Source: Bacteroidales bacterium UBA5515 (GTDB lineage: Bacteria > Bacteroidota > Bacteroidia > Bacteroidales > P3). From it: a stretch of 14,245 nucleotides of DNA. Made by a program: the position numbers and the translations under genes. The notes beneath the pieces are model-generated. The model made no database searches and had not been told where the DNA came from. It was given only the letters and a program-made list of their open reading frames with translations. This document shows positions 7,213-14,245 of this stretch, piece by piece. The stretch lies in the NCBI GenBank assembly GCA_002423895.1, contig DIOL01000009.1, positions 53,129 through 67,373 of the forward strand, written 5' to 3'. Each line of letters starts with the position of its first letter. Within the stretch, counting starts at the first letter, position 1.

Positions 7213-7226
7213 ATTATTATTAATTA

Positions 7227-7258
7227 TTTGCTTTTTATACTTTAAATACATACCTTTG
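7227..7258 (+). promoter_or_regulatory. Consensus Bacteroidota promoter of the adhesin gene
   Basis: TTTG at 7227-7230 and TACCTTTG at 7251-7258 match the -33 and -7 elements exactly, with a 20 nt spacer, which is the optimal arrangement. Transcription should start near 7264, leaving a leader of about 60 nt before the ATG at 7326. It is the best promoter in the window, so the adhesin is probably expressed on its own by the housekeeping sigma factor. Confidence 0.8.
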
Positions 7259-7325
7259 TCGCGATTAAATTTATAATCTCATATACAATTTAATTAAATA
7301 TTGTTTAACTAACACATTTTTAAGT

Positions 7326-10300
7326 ATGAAAAAGTTTTTTTACTTTCTCTTAGCGATTATTTTCGCTATTCAAGGCTGGTCTCAAGTAATTAATACATTC
7401 CCCTGGAATGAAGGATTTGAAACAGGATTAACTAATTGGACGCAACAGTATGTTTCTGGAACAAACTCTTGGACAACCGGATCAAGTGCGTCCCAAATCG
7501 CATCTGCTCAACAAGGAACACAATTTGCTTTGTTCTCTCATAATTCGACTGGAAATACAACCAAGCTTGTATCTCCAGTTTTTGATATTTCCGCATTAAC
7601 AAATCCAACAATATTTTTTTGGTACACACAAACAGATTGGGGTGGTGACCAAAATACAATAAAAGTGTATTATCGTAGTGATACACTTTCAACCACTACT
7701 TGGACGGAAATATTATACTTAAGTCAAAATACACCATCATGGTCTATGGTAACACTTCCTCTTCCAAGTGGATCATCAACATATCAAATAGCATTTGAAG
7801 GATATGATGACTATGGATATCCAATAGGATTGGATAATTTAACATTATTAGATTTAACATGTCCTCCACCTTCAAATCTTGTTGGAACAAATCCTACAAC
7901 ATCAGGATTTGATTTAGGATGGACAGATGCTACAGGTACATTATGGAATATACAATATATGTTAGCATCAGAATCAGATTGGACAAATGCAACAACAATT
8001 TCTGGCGTTACTAATCCATATACTTTTACAACTCTCAATTCATCAACTGCTTATAAAGTTAGAGTACAAACAGATTGTTCAACAGAACAAAGTTTATGGA
8101 CAAATCATATTACATTCTCAACTTCATGTGGTTCAATTACAACTTTCCCTTGGTCTGAAGGATTTGAAACATCACCTTGGGATGCAGCGGTTACACCTGG
8201 TAATGCATTAGCACCTTTATGTTGGATAAATATAAATGGAGGTTATTCAAGCTCTTCTTATATTTGGAGAAGAACTTCAACTGCTTCATACATACATTCA
8301 GGAACTGGAGCAGCTCAAATGTATACAAGTTCTTCTTATCCAACAAGTGATTGGTTGATTTCACCTCCAATTACTTTAACAGGAGGAGAAAGACTTCGTT
8401 TTTGGGCAAAAGGATATAATACATATATAGATAATATTAATGTTAAAATATTTGATATAACAACTAATACTTCTGACATTTCTCTTGCATCAGACACTGC
8501 ATTATTTACTGAAATAATGCCAAATACATTAGTTTCTCCAACTGTATGGACTGAATATGAAATTAATTTAAGTCAATATGTAGGAGATTATAGAATAGCA
8601 TTTGTAAGGAATACTACAGGTGGATATTATTTAAATCTTGATGATGTATCAATATCAGCTATACCTGCTTGTTCAAGACCATCTTTAATAACATCAAGTT
8701 CAAATACACAAAACTCAATTGATTTGTCTTGGACTAATGGTAATACATCTGATGCATCATGGTATATTTATTATGCTCCAACTGGAACATCAACATTTGA
8801 TTCTGTTCTTGCAAATTCTAATCCATACACCTTGTCAGGATTATCTGCTTCAACAGGATATGATATATATATGAGAACAGATTGTGGCACTGAATTATCA
8901 GAAGCATCAAATATTTCTACATTTTATACATCATGTGGATCAATAACCTCATTCCCTTGGAATGAAGGATTTGAAGTTGCTTGGGCTCCAGCAGTTTCTC
9001 CAGGAAATTTATCATCTCCAACTTGTTGGACTAATATTAATAAAGGAGCAGGCTCAACAAACTATTGGTCAAGATCAACATCTTATTATCATTCAGGTGC
9101 AGGATCTGCACAAATGTACACTGATAATTCAAGTCAAAACAACGATTGGTTAATTACCCCATTGATTTCATTAACAGGAAATGAAAGATTGAGATTTTGG
9201 ACTCAAAATTATAGTGCAACATCAGCTGAACTTGATGAAATATCAATTTGGATCTCTGATGGAACTATAACAACTATTGATACTACAAATATGGGCCAAT
9301 ATGATTCAATCCAAGGATTTTCACAAATTTATCAAACCACAATACCTATAGGACCATGGCAACAACATGAGATAAATTTAAGTCAATATTCAGGAGATAG
9401 ATATATTGCTTTTGTTAGAAGAAATACTCCAGACAATGGTTGGTATCTTCGTTTGGATGATGTTGAAGTTTCAACACTTCCACAATGTAATAGACCTACC
9501 AATGTTACAGCAACAAATATAACTACAACAGATGCTGAAATTTCATGGGTAAATGGAAATCAAGCTGATGCTTCATGGTGGATATATTATAAACAATCTG
9601 GTACTACAACTTATGATTCTATTTTAGTTAATTCTAACCCTTATACATTATCAAGTTTACTTCCTTCAAGTGGCTATGATGTTTATGTGGTTACAGATTG
9701 TTCAACAGAACTATCAGAAGCAAGTCAAATACTTAATTTCCGTACACTTTGTGCAGATATTTCTACTTTGCCTTATCTTGAAAGTTTTGATTCTTATGGA
9801 ACAGGATCTTCTGCAACTTCTTACCCTCCATGTTGGTCAAGAAACGTAACAACATATACTAATAATTATCCATATATATCATCAACCTCTTTCTCTACTC
9901 CAGGAGCATTATATTTCTATGCATATGGAGATACAAGAACTGTAGCTGTATGTAATCCTATTGATTCTACAGTTCCAATTAATACTTTGGCTGTTGAATT
10001 TAAGATGAGATATTCAACTGTAGATGCAAGTGGTATACAGCTTGGAGTAATGACAAATCCTAATGATTTTAATACTTTTGTAGCAGTTGGATCTCCACAA
10101 GTTCTAACAACTACAGATACATGGGAAGATAAAGTTGTATTCTTAAGTAATTATACAGGAACTGGACGTTATATTGCTTTGGCAGCTATTGCTCCATCAG
10201 GAGGTTATTCAAGAGCATATATAGATAACTTTAAGGTTGATTTAATCCCAAGTTGTCCAAGTGTATATGGATTGAATGTTGAGCCTTCATCAACATCTTC

Positions 10301-13300
10301 TGTTTCTGTTAATTGGAATGATGAAGCAGATGAAGGAGATGGTTATGTTATTGCTTATGCTTCTAACCTAAATGTACCATTTGACCCTGCAACTGCAACA
10401 AATATTATATCAGTTCCAACAGGATCACCTCTTCCATATATAATTCCTGGATTTAATCCTGGAGATTCTGTATGGGTAGCCGTTCAAAGAGGATGTGGTG
10501 GAGCATGGACAAATACAATAAAAGTTATTTTGCCTACTTTTGCAAACACATTACCTTTAACAGCTAATTTTGAAGATACATCATTAGATACAATATGGAC
10601 TATTACTAATGGAACTCAAACAAATAAATGGTTTATTGGAGTTCCAGGAGCAAATGATTCAAACCCTACTGATGGAATTGACGAAAGAGGACTATATGTT
10701 TCAAGCGATAATGGAACAACTGCAACTTATGACAATCAATCATCTTCAGTTGTATTCCTTTCAACTATTGTTGCATTTGATAATTCTCCATCATTCCAAT
10801 TAAGTTTTGATTGGTTAAATAATGGTGAAAGTGGATGGGATGGAATTAACGTTTATTTGCTTCCATTAGGAACAGTACTTACCCCAGGAACATTACCAAG
10901 TGATCAATATAAATTAAATCCTTCTTATTTATGCCTTCAAACAACTTTCCAAACATATACTAAAGCATTTAGTGCTGCATATTCAAATTCAGTTAAGCAA
11001 CTTGTATTCTGTTGGAGAAATGATGGAAGTGGAGGAACAAATCCTCCAGCAAAGATCGATAATATTTCTCTTGTTGCACTTAGTTGCGGTATGCCATACG
11101 GTTTAGCAACTGATTCAATTTCTTACAATGGAACCGATGTTTATTTACATTGGACTGAACCGCAAGAATCAACTTCATGGATTTTAGAGTATCAACAAAC
11201 AGGAGCAACTACTGGTTGGACACAAGTAGCTGCAAACTCAAATCCATTCACCCTAACAGGATTAAATCCAGGAACATCTTATCAAGCAAGAGTTCGTTCC
11301 ATTTGTAATTCATCAGATACATCTGCAATTTCAAATGTTATTAGTTTCCAAACAGCTTGTGTTGCATTAACAGTTCCAACATTAGTTGAAGGATTTAACA
11401 CCATTCCACCAAGCACTTGTTGGGAAAGAAAAACTGGATTACTTCCAGCAACAGGATTAGCAACTTTATCTTCAACAACTTCTGGATGGTATAGTAATAC
11501 ATACCCAATTATGCCAAATGCAGGAAATCATGCTTACATAAATATTTGGAGCACATCTGCAAGATATTGGTTAATTACTCCAAGTTATAATTTAGGAGAT
11601 GGAACAACTCCAGCTCAAATTGAATTTGATGTATTGCTTTCTACTTATAATGCAAGTGGGGCACCAAATACAACAGGTACTGATGATAAATTTGCAGTAG
11701 TAGTATCAACAGATAATGGATTAACATGGGATGTTGCCAATGCATTTATTTGGTCAAATGATTCTGTTGCTACTCCTACAAGAATTTATAATAACCTATA
11801 TCCTCTAAGACACATAATACTTCCATTATTTGATCAAACAACTTCACTTCCTTATACAGGAAATGTAAAAATTGCATTCTATGGAGAATCAACAGTATCT
11901 AATGCAGATAACTATTTACACATAGATAATTTTGAAATAATACCTTTTGCAACTTGTCAAAGACCAACATCTCTTGGAGCATCTGCTGTTTCTTCAACAA
12001 CAGCAAATATTTCATTCCAAGAAAATGGAACTGCAACAACATGGCAATACGTATTAACTAATGGAACAATAACAGATCCAAATAATGGGACTCCTGTTTC
12101 AACAACTACTAATCCTATTCCATTAACAGGATTAACTCCACAAACTCAATATACAATTTGGGTGCGTTCAGATTGTACAACAGAAACTTCAGTTTGGTCA
12201 ACACCATTAACATTTGTAACTGAAGCACCTCCTGCAACTGTTCCTTATTCTTTCGATTTCGAAAATCAAACAGAAGCTTTAGCATGGAGAAATCTAAGCG
12301 GAAGTGTTAATAATTGGGCAATTGGACAAGCAGCAGGTAATGGTCCTTCAACTCAAAATGCTAATGATAGTACAGCAGCATACATTTCTAATGATAATGG
12401 AGTATCTTATGCTATGAACTATGGTTATATTTATGCATATGGATATCGTGATATCGATTTTGGAACAACACCAGCTTCATATTCACTTACATTTGATTGG
12501 AAATGTCAAGGCTATGTATCAGGAACTTCAGCTTATTCAGGATTAATAGTTTATTTAAGAGATATAACAGATACACTTAATCCAACAGGATATCCAAGCA
12601 ATGTAAATGATAATTTAGGGCTATTTGCACAACAATCAACATGGCAAACAGAACAATTACCACTTGATAATGTTTCAGGAGTTAAGAGATTAATCTTCTT
12701 CTATTTCGATGGTTATTACAATTATGCACCACCAGCAGCAATAGATAATATTTCAATTGTTCTTGAACCATGTCCAAGACCATTTGATGTTGCAGTATCA
12801 GGTACAACAACAACAACAACAGAAGTTTCATGGAATCATCCAGGAGCAACAAGTTATATTGTTTCATATAGAACAAATACAACAGGTTCAACACTAACTG
12901 ATCTTCCAGCATCAACATCTCCATTAACTATTTCAGGACTAACAGCAGGAACATCATATCTTGTAGCAGTTAGAGCAATCTGTAATGGAGATACAACAAT
13001 TTATTCAGAAACAGTTCAATTTACAACTCCTTGTGCTGATGGAGCTATATCTTCATTCCCTTGGATAGAAGGATTTGAAAGTGGACTTTCTTGTTGGACA
13101 CAAGAATATGTAATTGGAACAACAGATTGGACAACATCTTCTTCTTATAATTCTGCTCATGCAGGATCAGGTTTTGCTAATTTCTATAATACTTCAGGTG
13201 AAAAAACAAGACTTGTTTCTCCACTTATTGATATTTCAGGATTACCAACACCTTATGTATCATTCTGGCATATGCAAGAAGATTGGGCTGGTGACCAAGA

Positions 13301-14245
13301 TGAACTTAAAGTATTCTACAGAGTAAGTCAAGATAGTGCATGGAGACAATTAGTTCATTATACTTCAAGTATATATGTTTATCAATATGATTCATTAGCA
13401 CTACCAAATCCATCTTCAACTTATCAATTAGCATTTGAAGGAATGGGAGATTATGGATACGGCGTTGCATTAGATGATGTAAAAGTTTATGATCCAAATG
13501 GCTCAGCGTGTGCAGCACCAACTAACTTATCAGTTAGTGGTATTCAAAACACCACAGCAACAGTTAGCTGGATACCAGCAGGAACAGAAAGTGCATGGCA
13601 AGTACGTTTAGGAACAACAGGCACACCTGTAGATGTAGCAAATACTACATACTCATTCCCAGCAACACTTACAGCAGGCACACATTACACTTACTATGTA
13701 AGAGCAAATTGTGGAACAAACTATTCAGCATGGGTACAAGACACCTTTACAACCACAGCAGGTCATCAAGTAGTACAAGTAACAACAATTCAACCAACAG
13801 CTATAACCCAAACCAATGCAACCTTCCAAGGTACATACGTTCAAGGAACTGATACTATATCAGCAATAGGTTTTGAATACAAAACTACAGCAGCAACAAC
13901 CTGGACAGACCAAGTAGTAACCCCTGTAGTAACACCATTCACATACGTAATGACTACACTAACAGCAAATACTAACTATAAAGTAAGAGCCTATGCAGTA
14001 ACAGCAACAGATGGAAGAGTATATGGAGATACACTAACATTTGCAACCCCAGCAATTGTAGCACCTACCGTAACAACTCTAACACCAAATCCAATTAGTT
14101 ACACAAGCGCAACCTTCCAAGGAACCATAGTACAAGGATCCGAAGCAATAAATGCAAGAGGCTTTGAATACAAATTACCAAGTCAAACATGGCAAGATGC
14201 AAACATAATCTCAGCAACAGGTACTAACAACATCACAGCTTCAGT
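7326..14245 (+). CDS. Giant modular surface adhesin, J-type and Fn3 modules (runs off right edge)
   Basis: The frame is open from ATG 7326 to the edge, 2306 codons, with no internal stop. Residues 1 to about 20 form a signal peptide (MKKFFYFLL...GWSQ). Eight J-type modules, resembling cleaved-adhesin/choice-of-anchor J domains, start near 25, 274, 543, 815, 1076, 1349, 1639 and 1911. Most open with a form of FPWxEGFE, and all end near an [LI]D[DN] motif; modules 2 and 3 carry DWLI[ST]P. Each is followed by an Fn3 domain, starting near 179, 449, 721, 977, 1254, 1544, 1816 and 2062. From 2146 a different Fn3-like repeat of about 97 residues begins (ATFQGT, GFEYK). Such modules bind proteins or glycans in gingipain/HagA-like adhesins. 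Secretion by the type IX system is likely, but its C-terminal domain is not in view. There is no Shine-Dalgarno sequence. Thr, Ser and Asn are abundant, with strong ACA/GCA/GGA/TCA codon preference. The ligand is unknown. Confidence 0.85.
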   Translation, partial: MKKFFYFLLAIIFAIQGWSQVINTFPWNEGFETGLTNWTQQYVSGTNSWTTGSSASQIASAQQGTQFALFSHNSTGNTTKLVSPVFDISALTNPTIFFWYTQTDWGGDQNTIKVYYRSDTLSTTTWTEILYLSQNTPSWSMVTLPLPSGSSTYQIAFEGYDDYGYPIGLDNLTLLDLTCPPPSNLVGTNPTTSGFDLGWTDATGTLWNIQYMLASESDWTNATTISGVTNPYTFTTLNSSTAYKVRVQTDCSTEQSLWTNHITFSTSCGSITTFPWSEGFETSPWDAAVTPGNALAPLCWININGGYSSSSYIWRRTSTASYIHSGTGAAQMYTSSSYPTSDWLISPPITLTGGERLRFWAKGYNTYIDNINVKIFDITTNTSDISLASDTALFTEIMPNTLVSPTVWTEYEINLSQYVGDYRIAFVRNTTGGYYLNLDDVSISAIPACSRPSLITSSSNTQNSIDLSWTNGNTSDASWYIYYAPTGTSTFDSVLANSNPYTLSGLSASTGYDIYMRTDCGTELSEASNISTFYTSCGSITSFPWNEGFEVAWAPAVSPGNLSSPTCWTNINKGAGSTNYWSRSTSYYHSGAGSAQMYTDNSSQNNDWLITPLISLTGNERLRFWTQNYSATSAELDEISIWISDGTITTIDTTNMGQYDSIQGFSQIYQTTIPIGPWQQHEINLSQYSGDRYIAFVRRNTPDNGWYLRLDDVEVSTLPQCNRPTNVTATNITTTDAEISWVNGNQADASWWIYYKQSGTTTYDSILVNSNPYTLSSLLPSSGYDVYVVTDCSTELSEASQILNFRTLCADISTLPYLESFDSYGTGSSATSYPPCWSRNVTTYTNNYPYISSTSFSTPGALYFYAYGDTRTVAVCNPIDSTVPINTLAVEFKMRYSTVDASGIQLGVMTNPNDFNTFVAVGSPQVLTTTDTWEDKVVFLSNYTGTGRYIALAAIAPSGGYSRAYIDNFKVDLIPSCPSVYGLNVEPSSTSSVSVNWNDEADEGDGYVIAYASNLNVPFDPATATNIISVPTGSPLPYIIPGFNPGDSVWVAVQRGCGGAWTNTIKVILPTFANTLPLTANFEDTSLDTIWTITNGTQTNKWFIGVPGANDSNPTDGIDERGLYVSSDNGTTATYDNQSSSVVFLSTIVAFDNSPSFQLSFDWLNNGESGWDGINVYLLPLGTVLTPGTLPSDQYKLNPSYLCLQTTFQTYTKAFSAAYSNSVKQLVFCWRNDGSGGTNPPAKIDNISLVALSCGMPYGLATDSISYNGTDVYLHWTEPQESTSWILEYQQTGATTGWTQVAANSNPFTLTGLNPGTSYQARVRSICNSSDTSAISNVISFQTACVALTVPTLVEGFNTIPPSTCWERKTGLLPATGLATLSSTTSGWYSNTYPIMPNAGNHAYINIWSTSARYWLITPSYNLGDGTTPAQIEFDVLLSTYNASGAPNTTGTDDKFAVVVSTDNGLTWDVANAFIWSNDSVATPTRIYNNLYPLRHIILPLFDQTTSLPYTGNVKIAFYGESTVSNADNYLHIDNFEIIPFATCQRPTSLGASAVSSTTANISFQENGTATTWQYVLTNGTITDPNNGTPVSTTTNPIPLTGLTPQTQYTIWVRSDCTTETSVWSTPLTFVTEAPPATVPYSFDFENQTEALAWRNLSGSVNNWAIGQAAGNGPSTQNANDSTAAYISNDNGVSYAMNYGYIYAYGYRDIDFGTTPASYSLTFDWKCQGYVSGTSAYSGLIVYLRDITDTLNPTGYPSNVNDNLGLFAQQSTWQTEQLPLDNVSGVKRLIFFYFDGYYNYAPPAAIDNISIVLEPCPRPFDVAVSGTTTTTTEVSWNHPGATSYIVSYRTNTTGSTLTDLPASTSPLTISGLTAGTSYLVAVRAICNGDTTIYSETVQFTTPCADGAISSFPWIEGFESGLSCWTQEYVIGTTDWTTSSSYNSAHAGSGFANFYNTSGEKTRLVSPLIDISGLPTPYVSFWHMQEDWAGDQDELKVFYRVSQDSAWRQLVHYTSSIYVYQYDSLALPNPSSTYQLAFEGMGDYGYGVALDDVKVYDPNGSACAAPTNLSVSGIQNTTATVSWIPAGTESAWQVRLGTTGTPVDVANTTYSFPATLTAGTHYTYYVRANCGTNYSAWVQDTFTTTAGHQVVQVTTIQPTAITQTNATFQGTYVQGTDTISAIGFEYKTTAATTWTDQVVTPVVTPFTYVMTTLTANTNYKVRAYAVTATDGRVYGDTLTFATPAIVAPTVTTLTPNPISYTSATFQGTIVQGSEAINARGFEYKLPSQTWQDANIISATGTNNITAS
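8127..9749 (+). repeat. Tandem duplication inside the adhesin gene (two ~810 nt units)
   Basis: Units 8127-8933 (269 codons) and 8934-9749 (272 codons) each encode a type-B J module plus an Fn3 domain, opening SCGSIT and closing just before the next boundary cysteine. Matching blocks include YHSGAGSAQMYT against YIHSGTGAAQMYT, DWLI[ST]P, LTG-ERLRFW and EINLSQY. Several are nearly identical in DNA, for example TTAAGTCAATAT in both. The second unit has an insert near residues 610-660. This indicates one internal duplication followed by divergence. Confidence 0.75.
12804..12821 (+). repeat. (ACA)6 trinucleotide tract encoding six threonines
   Basis: Six ACA codons in a row lie near the start of the seventh Fn3 domain of the adhesin. 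Gain or loss of units would keep the frame. It is probably a by-product of the very strong ACA preference of this gene. Confidence 0.6.
13761..14245 (+). repeat. C-terminal Fn3-like repeats, period 291 nt (second copy cut by edge)
   Basis: Two copies of a 97-codon unit lie here: 13761-14057 and 14058 to the edge. GCAACCTTCCAAGG occurs at 13818 and again at 14109, and GG(T/C)TTTGAATACAAA at 13869 and at 14160, both exactly 291 nt apart. The encoded landmarks are ATFQGT, a short VQG, and GFEYK before a Trp. This repeat differs from the Fn3 domains upstream and lacks their cysteines. More copies probably follow outside the window. Confidence 0.75.

Noticed and set aside
7398..13079. Recurring TTCCCTTGG-type blocks considered as CRISPR-like or mobile repeats
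   Set aside because: Spacing is irregular (hundreds to thousands of nt), the blocks are in frame, and they encode the FPWxEGFE opening of each J module. They are protein-domain repeats.
7432..13852. Several 60-86 codon open frames on both strands within the adhesin gene
   Set aside because: They are out-of-frame or antisense readings of the Thr/Ser/Gly-rich repeats, giving Leu- or Gln-rich low-complexity proteins. The continuous sense frame from 7326 explains the whole region.
7326..14245. Frameshift or pseudogene status of the adhesin, because repeats are degenerate
   Set aside because: I translated the frame codon by codon to the right edge and met no stop codon or phase change.

Overview
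The window comes from an AT-rich member of the Bacteroidota. The evidence is a Bat (Bacteroides aerotolerance) operon, promoters of the TTTG-N20-TAnnTTTG type used by the Bacteroidota primary sigma factor, mostly Shine-Dalgarno-free starts, and a giant surface protein built from cleaved-adhesin-like (choice-of-anchor J / MAM-like) and fibronectin type III modules. I see no rRNA, tRNA, CRISPR array, transposase or phage gene.

Region 1 (1-5840, minus strand) is a tightly packed operon. In transcription order it encodes a MoxR-type AAA+ ATPase, a DUF58 protein with a VWA-like fold, a membrane protein with a DUF4381-like cytoplasmic tail, BatA, BatB, the TPR lipoprotein BatC, and BatD, whose first 114 codons lie inside the window. 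Gaps are 2-9 nt, and two junctions overlap (4 and 8 nt). The family knowledge is that MoxR ATPases work with VWA proteins on assembly or maturation of envelope complexes. The original link to oxygen tolerance is debated, so the exact client is unknown.

Region 2 (5841-6255) is the divergent gene-free interval. It holds a candidate promoter for the bat operon, a terminator-like hairpin with an overlapping alternative stem, and the promoter of the next gene.

Region 3 (6256-7185, plus strand) is an EamA/DMT-family transporter with ten predicted membrane segments. Its start is best placed at the ATG at 6256, because a near-consensus promoter element lies just upstream of it.

Region 4 (7186-14245, plus strand) contains a weak AT hairpin and a consensus promoter (7227-7258). 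These precede one uninterrupted reading frame that begins at ATG 7326 and runs off the right edge (at least 2306 codons). The product has a signal peptide, eight alternating J-type and Fn3 modules, and then a different ~97-residue Fn3-like repeat. It is probably a secreted or cell-surface adhesin exported by the type IX system, but the C-terminal sorting domain that would prove this lies outside the window. The strongest unexplained patterns here are a covarying pair of cysteines in the J modules, a near-mirror order of module subtypes (A-B-B-C-D-E-D-A), and a change in codon use near 13.5 kb. The three transcription units show no direct functional link beyond a shared theme of envelope biology.
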